In this document: positions 1 through 8,822 of the stretch, in pieces
Layout of the letters: each line of letters opens with the position of its first letter
Position numbering within the stretch: position 1 is the first letter of the stretch
Source: Phocaeicola_A sp964514145
Lineage (GTDB): Bacteria > Bacteroidota > Bacteroidia > Bacteroidales > Bacteroidaceae
Direction: 5' to 3'
DNA: 28,524 nucleotides
NCBI GenBank assembly: GCA_964514145.1
Contig: CAZEPM010000011.1
Location: 1 to 28,524, forward strand
Position numbers and translations under genes: made by a program
Notes under the pieces: generated by a model
Seen by the model: the letters and a program-made list of their open reading frames with translations, nothing else
Told to the model about the DNA's origin: nothing
The model's database searches: none

Positions 1-1030
1 CGTTCACATCGAATTGGCAAACAGTCATGTCTTGTTCGGCAAACGACATGAATTCGATACTACTATTGCTAGAGGCCAAGAAACACTGATTGGTCTGGTC
101 ATAAACAACGCTATTATAAGCCTGAGCTCTTACATCACTAAGCCAGGGAGCCAACGTGCCGTAATCGCCGGAACGAGATACGCCGAAGAAACTGGTGCGG
201 GCAACACCCGTGTGAGAGGCTGTATAAACCAGATTGTCATTAATCAGTGTCTCACCAACAGATACTCCCAACGACCCATAATAAGCTATGTTTCGTGTGG
301 AAGGTGCATTATAAAAGAAATCGTCAAAATCCATCAGCTGTTCAAAAGTCTCATAACTGACTCCCACCAGATTTTTGTCTGTAGCCATAATCACCATATC
401 GCTAGGCATACTAGCTACTGTATGAAGAATTCGTACGGGATATCCTTCCAGATGCGAGCCATTACTAGCGCTATACAAATCCCAATACTCTCGCTCTTGT
501 ATGATATTTTTCTTCACCAATGAATTAACAACCAATCCGACATCGGAAGTTCCCGGCTCATCGGCGCTTTCATAGAATAGCATCCAACCGGCCGTGATAG
601 ATTCTTCGACCATACAAGCAACACTGAAATAAGTCTCCACGCCATCGTTCCGATTGGTTACGGTCAGTTGAACATAATAAGTTCCACTCGTACGTGTGAT
701 TGGAGATTCAAGTACCCGCGTATAACTTAGCGTGTCAACGGTATAATCACTTACGGAACTTGTAACTGCCGTATAGAATGTCCATACAAAATCCAATGGA
801 ACATCTGATTCGTCGGTCACTAACGTACCATTATAATACACATTCGGCGCCAATACAAGCGTATCGTAACGGGAAATTACATATGATTCCATCATGCCCA
901 ATCCCGTTGTATCAATCGTTACGACATCCAAATCCCGATAAGTGTAGTTCCCCTTATCGTCGTAACATGCGCAAAAAATCATGAGCGTCATGCTCAGAAA
1001 CAATATGATTTGTCTTGAAAGAGTACACAT
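1..1030 (-). CDS. PKD-like family surface lipoprotein, partial (C-terminus cut by window edge)
   Basis: The reading frame stays open from an ATG at 1030 to base 1, giving 343 codons with no stop, so the C-terminus lies outside the window. The N-terminus is a lipoprotein signal: a hydrophobic stretch ending in FCAC followed by YDDKGNYTY, with the likely lipidated cysteine at residue 22. The C-x-D-K-G-N-Y-x-Y start is typical of PKD-like (PKD_2-type) lipoproteins that travel with SusC/SusD and DUF4843 genes. An Ig/PKD-like region follows (DFVWTFYTA, then YYVQLTVTN around residues 120-127), and then what looks like the start of a repeat or propeller-like domain (GWMLFYES, NLVYTAS). It is the last visible gene of block A, 50 bp after the DUF4843 gene. 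I infer a surface accessory ligand-binding protein of the SusCD complex. The family call is by pattern, not by a search. Confidence 0.8.
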   Translation of the reverse strand, partial: MCTLSRQIILFLSMTLMIFCACYDDKGNYTYRDLDVVTIDTTGLGMMESYVISRYDTLVLAPNVYYNGTLVTDESDVPLDFVWTFYTAVTSSVSDYTVDTLSYTRVLESPITRTSGTYYVQLTVTNRNDGVETYFSVACMVEESITAGWMLFYESADEPGTSDVGLVVNSLVKKNIIQEREYWDLYSASNGSHLEGYPVRILHTVASMPSDMVIMATDKNLVGVSYETFEQLMDFDDFFYNAPSTRNIAYYGSLGVSVGETLINDNLVYTASHTGVARTSFFGVSRSGDYGTLAPWLSDVRAQAYNSVVYDQTNQCFLASSNSSIEFMSFAEQDMTVCQFDVN

Positions 1031-1080
1031 AATAAAAGTATATTAAAATTAATGTTGTCAGCACTCACACAATAATTATC

Positions 1081-1848
1081 CTAGAAGGTAACAAGAGTAC
1101 CCGTTTCGTCGGTCAAAGGCGTATCGTGCGTGGCATTGTATTCAATCAAAGCCTGCTGCATCAGTTCAACCATGTAATTCACGTAACTGACCGATACCGT
1201 ATTCGTATCTTCATCATAGGGTACCGTGGCCGTATACAAAATATGAAAATCAATCAATCCTAAGATTTGTATCATAAACTGATATTTCACTTGGCTATAT
1301 TCGCCGAAATAAAGGTAGTAAGCCCTATAGGGGTAGGTAGCCGAATACCACTCCTCCGGTTGCGACAAACGGTTTCGGAGCACAACGTGCAAGACCGAAC
1401 GTTCTTCCGTTCCCGTATTATAGTATGAATTTTCAGCCATACGGAAATAAAGATGTCCGTCTGTCTCCGAAAAAGAATCGGAATCTTTCAATTTTGACGT
1501 ATCGAAATAAATCGGACATTCAATCAAATATTCACCGGCCGGCATCGTGTAGGTCAGGGTGGTATAACTTCCTTCAGCCTCTTCAATATCACCATCAAAG
1601 ACTTCCAAAACAAAGGTGCGGTCTTCGTCCGACAGCAGACCTGTCACTTGTGCATAAAATGTCAACGAGTCTACCTCTAACGTGTATGAATAATTGTAGA
1701 TCGTACTGTCGACCACGGTAGATGTTGATCCAAACCATATATCCAAAGCCGTATAATCGGTATTAAACAGCTGACGGTCATTGTAATCACAACCCGTAAA
1801 AGTCAACGGGAGAAAGACTCCCAACAGGAGATAAATATATTGTTTCAT
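1081..1848 (-). CDS. DUF4843 family lipoprotein
   Basis: The product has 255 residues. The signal peptide ends in the lipobox TFTGC, with lipidated Cys20, followed by DYNDRQLFNTDYTALDIWFG. The opening with a Y-x-A-L-D/N-x-W-F-G segment and a long beta-rich body (FYAQVTGLLSDEDRTFVLEV, LYFRMAENSYY, YPYRAYYLYFGEYSQVKYQFM) is what I know of DUF4843 proteins, which are encoded after SusD. It starts 15 bp after the SusD stop and is followed by the PKD-like lipoprotein, so all four are probably one transcript. The role is inferred from position: an outer-membrane surface lipoprotein that sits on the SusCD transporter and helps capture the ligand. No catalytic motif is visible. Confidence 0.82.
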   Translation of the reverse strand: MKQYIYLLLGVFLPLTFTGCDYNDRQLFNTDYTALDIWFGSTSTVVDSTIYNYSYTLEVDSLTFYAQVTGLLSDEDRTFVLEVFDGDIEEAEGSYTTLTYTMPAGEYLIECPIYFDTSKLKDSDSFSETDGHLYFRMAENSYYNTGTEERSVLHVVLRNRLSQPEEWYSATYPYRAYYLYFGEYSQVKYQFMIQILGLIDFHILYTATVPYDEDTNTVSVSYVNYMVELMQQALIEYNATHDTPLTDETGTLVTF

Positions 1849-1863
1849 AGTTCTATCATTTTT

Positions 1864-3297
1864 TTATCTGTTATCTTCACGTTCTGCAACCTCTGTTTCT
1901 GACAAAGGAAGCGGGAAAGTATATGCCTTTTCCGTAATCATATCCACATCCGAACCAATGACAGTTTCCCTATTTAATCTTTTATACATGAAAAACAACT
2001 GACCCTCGCCAATAAACTCACGACGGTATTCGCGGATCAGTTCCGTATAATAATCACTTGGCAGGACATCAAGTGCCAGTACATTACGTGCCACACGCAA
2101 CGTATTCAAAGCCTCAAGTCCTCCTCCGCTCGTACGATAGTCACACTCCGAAACAATCAGATACATCTCGCTTAGCTTTATCATCGCCATCTTATCCTGA
2201 TAATAACTATCGTCAGATTCCGAGTCCATATACTTGGTCAGGAAGCGATAATTCACCAAATCACCGAGGGAGCCGTCACCGCTCACGAAAAGATACAAAT
2301 ACCGATAGTCGCTCGTGTTTTGGTCGAAGTATTCAAGCAGTGTGGACACATTCACCGAAAAGGTTGTCGTGTTAGACTCGATATTAAAATACGTATCAGC
2401 CAGTGTGGACATATTGGCATTATTCAAGCCAAACAAGTGTTCGGAAGCACACGCATAATCCTCACCTGAAGACATCATGGTGGGATCAGCCCACGTGAAT
2501 ACCTCCGAATCAATCACTTCCTGTGCACACGTACGTGCGTCATCGTAACGTTGCATCCACATATACAAGCGTGCCAGCAATCCCTTCACGGCATAATAGT
2601 TTAGATGCACCTGACGATTCATCAGATAACCATCATCGTCCAGTTCCGTTATGGTCTCGCCCGTATAAATCGGGTCAACAACCAACAATTCGGCAGCCTC
2701 CAACAGGTCTTGCTCAATGTATTGGGCAACCTCTTCCACCGTTGACTGAGCAGTAACCCGATACGTCATATCCGTGCAATAAGAGATAGCGGGCATCTGC
2801 GGATTTTGTTCGTAGCTCACACCGAAGCAACGCAGCAAATCAAAATGAAGGAACGCACGCAACGCCAAAGCTTCACCCTTGATGATGTAATAATTATTAT
2901 CGGTAAAGATTCCTTGCTTCTCGTCAATATGTGCGAGCAGGTTATTGGCATTCACTATACTGTTATACGATGTGCTCCAGATGGAAGAGATAAGCGAAGT
3001 AGGAGTAGTTGCCGTATAGTCGTAGGTGATAAGGTCTTGATAAGTCGTAGGATAGTTATCCCATTCATGTCCCAAAACACCAATCATGCCATAAAGCAAC
3101 TCTTTCGTATATGTACTTTCTGAAATCATAGACGAATACACGCCAGACAGTGCTTCCTTAAATCCCGTTTGCGTAGAAAACAATTCAGTATCTTCTATCT
3201 GAGAAGCCGGATGTACATCCAGCCAGTCATTGCAAGACGTAAAACCCAACAAGATAACTAAGGAAACTAATTTATATGCATATGTGATATATTTCAT
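1864..3297 (-). CDS. RagB/SusD family nutrient-binding outer membrane lipoprotein (block A)
   Basis: The product has 477 residues. The lipobox GFTSC (lipidated Cys22) is followed by the hallmark NDWLDVHPASQIEDTELFST, the usual start of mature SusD proteins. The TPR-like helical core is visible (KGEALALRAFLHFDLLRCFG, YYAVKGLLARLYMWMQRYDDA) as is the usual C-terminal YYTELIREYRREFIGEGQLFF segment, which in this family reads roughly E-R-R-x-E-F-x-G-E-G-x-R-F. The gene lies 12 bp after its SusC partner. SusD proteins close over the SusC barrel as a lid and hold the ligand at the cell surface. The substrate cannot be read from the sequence. The absence of glycosidases and the presence of DUF4843 and PKD-like partners fit a peptide ligand as well as a glycan. 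Confidence 0.95.
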   Translation of the reverse strand: MKYITYAYKLVSLVILLGFTSCNDWLDVHPASQIEDTELFSTQTGFKEALSGVYSSMISESTYTKELLYGMIGVLGHEWDNYPTTYQDLITYDYTATTPTSLISSIWSTSYNSIVNANNLLAHIDEKQGIFTDNNYYIIKGEALALRAFLHFDLLRCFGVSYEQNPQMPAISYCTDMTYRVTAQSTVEEVAQYIEQDLLEAAELLVVDPIYTGETITELDDDGYLMNRQVHLNYYAVKGLLARLYMWMQRYDDARTCAQEVIDSEVFTWADPTMMSSGEDYACASEHLFGLNNANMSTLADTYFNIESNTTTFSVNVSTLLEYFDQNTSDYRYLYLFVSGDGSLGDLVNYRFLTKYMDSESDDSYYQDKMAMIKLSEMYLIVSECDYRTSGGGLEALNTLRVARNVLALDVLPSDYYTELIREYRREFIGEGQLFFMYKRLNRETVIGSDVDMITEKAYTFPLPLSETEVAEREDNR

Positions 3298-3309
3298 AAA
3301 TCCGTTTTT

Positions 3310-6300
3310 TTAGAATGTTGCTGTTATAGAAAAAGAAAACGTACGCGCATAAGGGTAGTCCAGACCTCGCTCTGTTTTCACCGTAGACCATCGGAACAAA
3401 TCGCTCATGGTAAACGAAACTTTCAGACGCTCCATGTAAAGTTGTTCCAGCCATGTATGATATTTGAAATCATAGTAACACGAGAAAGAAGCAAACTGCA
3501 CTTCATTGTTTTTCTCAATGAAACGTGTCGTGGCGTACGTTGTCGTCGGTGTGCTTGTAATCCGTTTATACGTAGCGACGTCACCTACTTGTTGCCAAGT
3601 ATTGTTCAGCACGCGACGATCGACGTTCGTAGCAATATCCACATTTTCCACACGGCTCACGAGAGTCGAGTTATAATAATCACCACCCCATTTGTAGCTG
3701 AACGAGCAAGTCATTCCGAGACCTCTGTATTCTCCGCTCAAACCAAAGTTTCCATGATATTTCGGATTGCTGTCACCGGCTACGATATAGTCGTCCGTTG
3801 TATATTCAAAGGTTGTCGTAACCCCATCTTTTTTCAAGAAAAGTTCCCGACCGGTTACCGGGTCAATACCCAAAGACTGCACTGCCCAGATCGCAGTCAT
3901 CGACTGACCTTCTTCGTAACGAATAATCGGCGAAGTTGTCGCACTGGCATCTTGTTCTTCATTAAAAGAACGCAGAGCATCATTAATCTTCGTCACCTTG
4001 TTCACATTGTGTCCGATCGAAAAATTCAGTGAAGCCCAAGAGTCGTTTCTCCGATAAAAACGCCAGTTCATTGTTGCATCGAAACCTTTGTTTTCCACAT
4101 TGCCCAGATTCTCCTGATAAGAGGTAAATCCGGTCGAAGTCGGAATCGTCAAAGCCAACAAGGCATCTTGTGTCGTACTCTTATACACATCGAGCACAAT
4201 GTTCAACGAAGAAAACAATTGCAAATCCACACCGAAATTCAGGTCGGCAGTCTGTTGCCATTTCAAGTTATCATTGGCCAGCGCCATCAGGTAAGCTCCC
4301 ACAATATTGTCATAAACCACATCGCTATAGAAGTTATACGTTGCCTTGGCCTGATAGGGGTTGAAATTCTGACTACCGGTCAAACCATAAGAAACACGCA
4401 ATTTCAGCAGGTTCACAAAACTCAGACGTTTCATGATTTCCTCGTTGTGGACATTCCAGCCCGCACCGGCAGACCAGAACGTACCCCACCGGTTGTCCGA
4501 ACCAAACACCGACGAACCGTTGTAGCGCAAGGTAAGATCGGCCATATAGCGATCGTCATACGAATAGTTGACAGCTCCCGTGATACCGATGCTGCGTGTG
4601 GTCGATTCGCTTCCCGACGGACTGCCGTCTTCTTCATACTCACGAGCGAAAGAGATATTGTCTACGTGATTGTTCAAGAATCCCCAAGCGGTCATGCCGT
4701 GCGAATTCGAAGAAGACTCGTTCAAGCTCCAGGCTGCATTGGCCAACAGCATGTGTTTACCAAACTGACCCGTATAATTTGCCGTAATATCAACCGAAGT
4801 CGTGCTCGACTCCCCGTCGGTAATCGAATATGAACCGCGTTGGTAATAGCTGTCGCCCGTCCATTCGGCAAACATCGTGTGATCGCCCGGATAGAAATCT
4901 TCGCGTCTGTTGGTCTGATAGGTATAGCCAAACCGACCGGTGAAGCGCAAGAAATCCGTCACACGCCACTCAATGTAGAAGTTCTCCGTATATTCCGTGT
5001 ATTGCGAGAAATTCTTGGTACCGATCGACGCATTATACAGCGGATTGTAATAAACATACGTAGAACTGCCGGTTCCCGGCGTTACGTAAGTACCCAACAC
5101 CTTGCGCAAGTTACCGTTTTCATCGTAAGGCGAATAATACGGGTTGGCCGAGGCATAATCGGAAAACGAGCCATAAGGCGAATCATTGGCCGTATTGTCC
5201 GTAATGGTCAGCGAGTTGTTAAACAAAAGATTTTTATATCGGTAAGACAACCGGATATTTCCCGAAGTCGTCTTGCGGTCAGAACCTTTCATAACGCCCG
5301 TAACATCGTTGTAACTCAGCGTGGCGCTATAGCGCATCCGCTCATCACCGCCCTCCATATAGAGAGAATGCTTTTGTCCTACACCGGTGCGCAACGGTTG
5401 GGACAACCAATAAGTGTCCACACCCTCCTGCACGTTTTTCAACAGTTCGTTATACTGCTCGCGCAATATTTGCTGATAGTAGGGAGACGAAGCCGTATAG
5501 CGTCCCGCATTCAACTCCACCTGAAGTTTTTCCGCCGCATTACAAATATTATACGACGAAAGGTCGGGAGCCTCGATGTTCAAGTCGCCCGTATAGGTCA
5601 CCCGCAGCCGTCCGGCTTCGGGTTGCACCGTCTCCACAACCACAACGCCATTGGCAGCCTTTGAACCATAGATGGCTTTGGCTGCAGCATCCTTCAAAAT
5701 CGTGACCGAGGCCACGCGGTTCATGTCAAGATCGAAAATCGTCTGACTGGTCGTCTCAAATCCGTCGAGAATGAAAAGCGGCTCGTTGGGATTGCCGTCG
5801 TAGTCGCTTTGCAAACCGGTGAACGACGCGTTTCCGCGAATCGTGATATCGTTGAAAGCATTCGGGTTAGAACCGGTGAGATTGTTGTCTTCAAGAATGA
5901 AAGAAGGGTCGAGGTTACTCAGACTCTTGATCAGGTTCTGATTACCCACCGACAGAAGGTCGTCTTTCGAATAGGTTCTGGCCGAACCCGTAAAACTGGA
6001 AGCCTTATAGTTGAACAATCCGGTCACAACCACCTCGTCTATCGCACGAGCATCCTCCTCCATCCGGATTTTCAGCGGACGTCCCTCGTAAGCAACCTCC
6101 ACCGGCTGCATACCAATAAACGAAAACGAAACACGGCTGACCTTTGAACCTTCCGGAACAAGGATGCTGAAATGACCGTCAATATCCGTCACGCCCACGA
6201 CAGACGGATCATCAGTCGAGACATTGACACCCGGCAACGGATTGTTACGCGCATCCGTCACCGTTCCGGTCACCGTCAACGACACACGAGCCGCCGACAC

Positions 6301-6645
6301 GGCCGTCCTGAAAACCGTAATGGTGTTATCCTTTATCCGGTATCCAAGAGAAGAGGCGAAATCAGCCAAAATGCGCTTCATCAACTCCTCAATCGTAACG
6401 TTCTCCACATCGACCGTCACCTTAAACTCCTGCACTTCGTTGTAAGTAAACAAGACTTTAAAGTCCGACAGTTCCTCTACTTTCTTCAACACTTCCGACA
6501 TTGGCTCGTTTTTGCATGCCATCGTAAAGGTTTCCCGCCTATCCTGCGCCGTCAACTGCCCCGGGAAGCCTATTGCCAGCATCATGCCTAACAACAGAAT
6601 GTAACGGAAAACACTTTTCTCTTCTAATGTGACTATTTTCCTCAT
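3310..6645 (-). CDS. SusC/RagA TonB-dependent transporter with N-terminal STN signalling domain (block A)
   Basis: The product has 1111 residues. Domains in order: signal peptide about 1-33 (cut near LTAQ); STN (secretin/TonB N-terminal) domain about 38-113, starting ETFTMACKNEPMSEVLKKVE and ending NTITVFRT; carboxypeptidase-regulatory-like domain about 125-200 (GTVTDARNNPLPGVNVST); a TonB-box-like AIDEVVVTG at 201-209; plug domain about 212-340 with the SusC signature SVTILKDAAAKAIYGSKAAN; then a 22-strand-type barrel ending in the aromatic FSFSITATF. The STN domain is what lets FecA/FpvA-type transporters signal occupancy to a periplasmic FecR. A fecR and an ECF sigma gene lie directly upstream, which fits. 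SusC imports the ligand delivered by SusD using TonB energy. The first start is used because the signal peptide needs it. Confidence 0.95.
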   Translation of the reverse strand: MRKIVTLEEKSVFRYILLLGMMLAIGFPGQLTAQDRRETFTMACKNEPMSEVLKKVEELSDFKVLFTYNEVQEFKVTVDVENVTIEELMKRILADFASSLGYRIKDNTITVFRTAVSAARVSLTVTGTVTDARNNPLPGVNVSTDDPSVVGVTDIDGHFSILVPEGSKVSRVSFSFIGMQPVEVAYEGRPLKIRMEEDARAIDEVVVTGLFNYKASSFTGSARTYSKDDLLSVGNQNLIKSLSNLDPSFILEDNNLTGSNPNAFNDITIRGNASFTGLQSDYDGNPNEPLFILDGFETTSQTIFDLDMNRVASVTILKDAAAKAIYGSKAANGVVVVETVQPEAGRLRVTYTGDLNIEAPDLSSYNICNAAEKLQVELNAGRYTASSPYYQQILREQYNELLKNVQEGVDTYWLSQPLRTGVGQKHSLYMEGGDERMRYSATLSYNDVTGVMKGSDRKTTSGNIRLSYRYKNLLFNNSLTITDNTANDSPYGSFSDYASANPYYSPYDENGNLRKVLGTYVTPGTGSSTYVYYNPLYNASIGTKNFSQYTEYTENFYIEWRVTDFLRFTGRFGYTYQTNRREDFYPGDHTMFAEWTGDSYYQRGSYSITDGESSTTSVDITANYTGQFGKHMLLANAAWSLNESSSNSHGMTAWGFLNNHVDNISFAREYEEDGSPSGSESTTRSIGITGAVNYSYDDRYMADLTLRYNGSSVFGSDNRWGTFWSAGAGWNVHNEEIMKRLSFVNLLKLRVSYGLTGSQNFNPYQAKATYNFYSDVVYDNIVGAYLMALANDNLKWQQTADLNFGVDLQLFSSLNIVLDVYKSTTQDALLALTIPTSTGFTSYQENLGNVENKGFDATMNWRFYRRNDSWASLNFSIGHNVNKVTKINDALRSFNEEQDASATTSPIIRYEEGQSMTAIWAVQSLGIDPVTGRELFLKKDGVTTTFEYTTDDYIVAGDSNPKYHGNFGLSGEYRGLGMTCSFSYKWGGDYYNSTLVSRVENVDIATNVDRRVLNNTWQQVGDVATYKRITSTPTTTYATTRFIEKNNEVQFASFSCYYDFKYHTWLEQLYMERLKVSFTMSDLFRWSTVKTERGLDYPYARTFSFSITATF

Positions 6646-6667
6646 AGTTTTATAAATATTGATAAAA

Positions 6668-6680
6668 AAACAATTTGTTT
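6668..6680. promoter_or_regulatory. 13-bp AT-rich palindrome between fecR and susC
   Basis: The sequence AAACAATTTGTTT is a perfect inverted repeat around a central T, 23 bp upstream of the susC start in the 77-bp gap after fecR. No TAnnTTTG box is seen in this gap. On the minus strand the palindrome runs into further T residues, so it could be a weak terminator, an operator, or chance in AT-rich DNA. Confidence 0.25.
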
Positions 6681-6722
6681 GTACTACGAAGAATATTGTG
6701 ATTTAGTCCCTGAAAAAACGTA

Positions 6723-7829
6723 TTATTTTCGTCGAATTGTTATTTTTTCCCCGTTTTTCGTCACCAATAAGTATTCGAACATGTTCAGGTTTTCCACAAT
6801 GTTGTCGATTGTCTCGTCGCGATCGACCACGAGATGAAGGCAGGTGTACATCAGTTTCGGATCGTCTTCGATTTCGACCGTCAGGTTGTACCGACGTCCC
6901 AACTCATGTAAAATATTAACCAGATAAGTGTTGTCAAAATATAAAACGCCGTCTTTCCACTGTCCGCTGTAACGAATATTTGCTTTTCGGACTTCAAACG
7001 TGCTGTCGCCACAGACCACATCCTGACCGGGGGATAAAACGACCTCACGTCCGATGGCGTGCATTTCAACCTTGACCGAACCTTCGACCAGCGTCACACA
7101 CGCATCGGCATTCGGATAGGCGTTCACGTTGAACTCCGTACCCAACACCTCGGCGGTCGCATTGTGCGTATGGATGATAAAGGGATGCGCCGCATCTTTG
7201 GCCACGCGGAAATAGGCCTCGCCCTCCAACCAGACTTCGCGCGTGGCGCCCGTGAAGCGCGAAGGGAAAGACAGCCGGCTGTCGGCATTCATCCACACGT
7301 GCGTGCTGTCGCTCAACACAAGGCGGTAGACCTGTCCGCGAGGAATGGTCACCACGCACGTATGCACACGGTCGCTCTCTGCCTGCGTATAGTCGGCCTG
7401 CTGTTTGGAGATGACGGCTCCCCATCTTTCCACGGGCGATTCACCCGTTGTCACCGTCGCACGGCTTGCCTCTGTGTCGATGGCCGGACACGCAGAGATT
7501 ACCACCGCAGTTTCCGGACAAGTTTCACACAAAACGATGTGGTCGCACTCCGGAGCGTCACTCTGCTCCGGCACCTGAAAGAGACAGAACACGACCGCCA
7601 CGGCTGCCACCCCGACACAGACTGCCCCTGCCATCCGTCGGTGCAACCGTCGCCGTCTTTCGACTGCAACACGATTCCTCACACGCGTTTCCAATCGCCG
7701 CCACGCTTCGTCAACCGACGGCTGACCAAAGCGCATTCGCAACAGCGCCTGTTCGCATTCGTATTGCAGACTTGCGTCATCCTCCGTCTCCTCTTTTTGT
7801 CGTTGTGCTGCCAATTCCGGTGTTTCCAT
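6723..7829 (-). CDS. FecR family anti-sigma factor with DUF4974 C-terminal domain
   Basis: The product has 368 residues. A cytoplasmic N-terminus (1-66) rich in charged residues should hold the sigma factor; one membrane segment covers about 67-86 (AGAVCVGVAAVAVVFCLFQV). The periplasmic FecR domain covers about 160-255 with its usual strands: IPRGQVYRLVLSDSTHVWMN, REVWLEGEAYFRVA, PFIIHT, AEVLGTEFNVNAYP and VTLVEGSVKV. A DUF4974-type end follows (VLYFDNTYLVNILHELGRRY). The domain order matches Bacteroidota FecR proteins that pair with STN-bearing SusC. It lies 53 bp after the sigma gene and 77 bp before susC. An oddity is four cysteines (95, 101, 104, 114) in the short stretch after the membrane segment, where disulfides or metal binding are possible. 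Confidence 0.95.
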   Translation of the reverse strand: METPELAAQRQKEETEDDASLQYECEQALLRMRFGQPSVDEAWRRLETRVRNRVAVERRRRLHRRMAGAVCVGVAAVAVVFCLFQVPEQSDAPECDHIVLCETCPETAVVISACPAIDTEASRATVTTGESPVERWGAVISKQQADYTQAESDRVHTCVVTIPRGQVYRLVLSDSTHVWMNADSRLSFPSRFTGATREVWLEGEAYFRVAKDAAHPFIIHTHNATAEVLGTEFNVNAYPNADACVTLVEGSVKVEMHAIGREVVLSPGQDVVCGDSTFEVRKANIRYSGQWKDGVLYFDNTYLVNILHELGRRYNLTVEIEDDPKLMYTCLHLVVDRDETIDNIVENLNMFEYLLVTKNGEKITIRRK

Positions 7830-7834
7830 GATCT

Positions 7835-7859
7835 CGTAGTATATTAACGTAGTATATTA
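7835..7859. repeat. Two tandem copies of a 12-bp repeat in the fecR leader
   Basis: CGTAGTATATTA occurs at 7835-7846 and again at 7848-7859, identical and with a 13-bp period, just upstream of the fecR start (7829). Spacing of 13 bp is not a full helical turn. It may be a binding site or an unstable AT-rich repeat. The related 8-mer TACTACGA also occurs in the fecR-susC gap, in the other orientation. Confidence 0.6.
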
Positions 7860-7882
7860 CTAAGACGTTTGAACGGGTCAAT

Positions 7883-8419
7883 TTAGTTACCGCCTTTTTT
7901 ATATTTAACAGAAAAATATTGTCTGATAATACCCAATCCTTTCATAATGTGTTTGCGCACGCCGCTTTCCGACATTCCGATTTCGGCGGCCACCTCCCGA
8001 TACGGTTTTTTCTCAAGGTAGCGTTTCTCCATCACCGTGCGGGTTGTCTCAGGCATACGCGAAATGAGTTCCATGATCACCACGATGCGTTGTTCGCTTT
8101 CCCGATGTTTCTCGGTATTCCACTCTCTCAGCATTTCCAGATAAGAAGCCATATGCACAGTCTTGCGTTTCGTTGCGCGGATATGGTCAATACACAGGTT
8201 GTGAACGTGTGTGTACACATACGTCAATGCGGTCTCCGGTCTGAAATCATCAATGTGCTGCCACAGATAGAAAAACGTATCGCCCACGATGTCCTTGCAG
8301 ATTTCCTCATCGGGAATCAGTCGCAGAGCATAGTAATACAGACGCAAATAATGCTCTCTGAAAAAAGTTTCGAATGCTTTCTTGGAGGCACAATCTTTTT
8401 CGTTTTTCTCACCGTACAT
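7883..8419 (-). CDS. ECF-type RNA polymerase sigma-70 factor (FecI/SigW-like)
   Basis: The product has 178 residues, normal for a Bacteroidota ECF sigma factor. Region 2 covers about 16-84 (FETFFREHYLRLYYYALRLI, then DIVGDTFFYLWQH, the region 2 core-binding and -10 recognition helices). Region 4 covers about 115-165 with the helix-turn-helix KKPYREVAAEIGMSESGVRK. There is no region 3 or 1.1, as expected for ECF factors. It is the first gene of block A, with fecR and STN-susC downstream, so it should switch on the susC operon when FecR releases it. A near-ideal housekeeping promoter lies 46 bp upstream of its start. Confidence 0.95.
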   Translation of the reverse strand: MYGEKNEKDCASKKAFETFFREHYLRLYYYALRLIPDEEICKDIVGDTFFYLWQHIDDFRPETALTYVYTHVHNLCIDHIRATKRKTVHMASYLEMLREWNTEKHRESEQRIVVIMELISRMPETTRTVMEKRYLEKKPYREVAAEIGMSESGVRKHIMKGLGIIRQYFSVKYKKGGN

Positions 8420-8464
8420 ACGCTTTGTTACAATGGTTCATTCATATATCGCTGTATATGAGCG

Positions 8465-8496
8465 CAAAGATACGGAGAAAAAACATGTAAGCCAAA
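8465..8496 (-). promoter_or_regulatory. Housekeeping promoter of the sigma factor gene
   Basis: On the minus strand this reads TTTG, 20 bp, TATCTTTG: full matches to the Bacteroidota -33 (TTTG) and -7 (TAnnTTTG) elements at the expected spacing. Transcription should start near 8459, giving a leader of about 40 nt before the ATG at 8419. Confidence 0.85.
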
Positions 8497-8520
8497 CATT
8501 TCATCCGTCGGCCGACGACA

Positions 8521-8599
8521 GACAGGCTGCACCCTGCGGTGGCAAAGCCTTGCCACCATCGCGGACAGGGCTGATCAGCAGGGTAAACAGCCTTTGCCA
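8521..8599 (+). repeat. Dispersed palindromic repeat, copy 1
   Basis: The last 62 bp (8538-8599) match 17749-17810 at 61 of 62 positions, in the same orientation; the first 17 bp match less well. The element contains an interrupted inverted repeat (GGTGGCAA, then TTGCCACC), the perfect palindrome GCTGATCAGC, and GGCTG/CAGCC arms around it. It resembles a REP-type extragenic palindrome. It lies between the end of block B and the sigma promoter. Confidence 0.85.
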
Positions 8600-8687
8600 T
8601 CACCGCCTTTCGCCCGCCCTATGGCACAAAGGCAAGAAGCGGTACGGGGGTATGAACACAGAAGGCCGTGCCTGCAACACACCTTGC

Positions 8688-8704
8688 CTCCGGACAATCC
8701 GGAG
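8688..8704. repeat. Short perfect inverted repeat
   Basis: CTCCGGA, a 3-base loop, then TCCGGAG: a 7-bp perfect stem. No T run follows on either strand, so it is not a standard terminator. It could reduce 3'-end decay of the block B transcript. Confidence 0.4.
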
Positions 8705-8822
8705 CGCAGGGTGGCACAGACACGGCCGGGGGGGTATCTTTACAGTGGTCAGGCGCGGACTGCAAATTGTTTGTCTGCGCCCGACAAGTCCAGTCTTGAC
8801 TCAGCTCCCTTGGAGATTACCT

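Larger units (their letters stand above)
8420..8822. other. 403-bp intergenic stretch between blocks A and B
   Basis: This stretch holds the sigma promoter (8465-8496), repeat copy 1 (8521-8599), a small hairpin (8688-8704) and a 7-G run (8728-8734). Two open frames on the plus strand (8382-8882 and 8594-8902) have low-complexity, proline- and arginine-rich translations with no domain, and I do not call them genes. No convincing terminator with a T run was found for block B. Confidence 0.6.

Noticed and set aside
3442..5664. Long plus-strand open frames opposite the block A susC (3442-4032, 4168-4833, 4840-5664)
   Set aside because: They are antisense shadows of a clear SusC gene; their translations show no domain or signal peptide.
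8728..8734. A 7-G run as a phase-variation tract
   Set aside because: It is short, not in a gene, and not placed near a promoter I can support.
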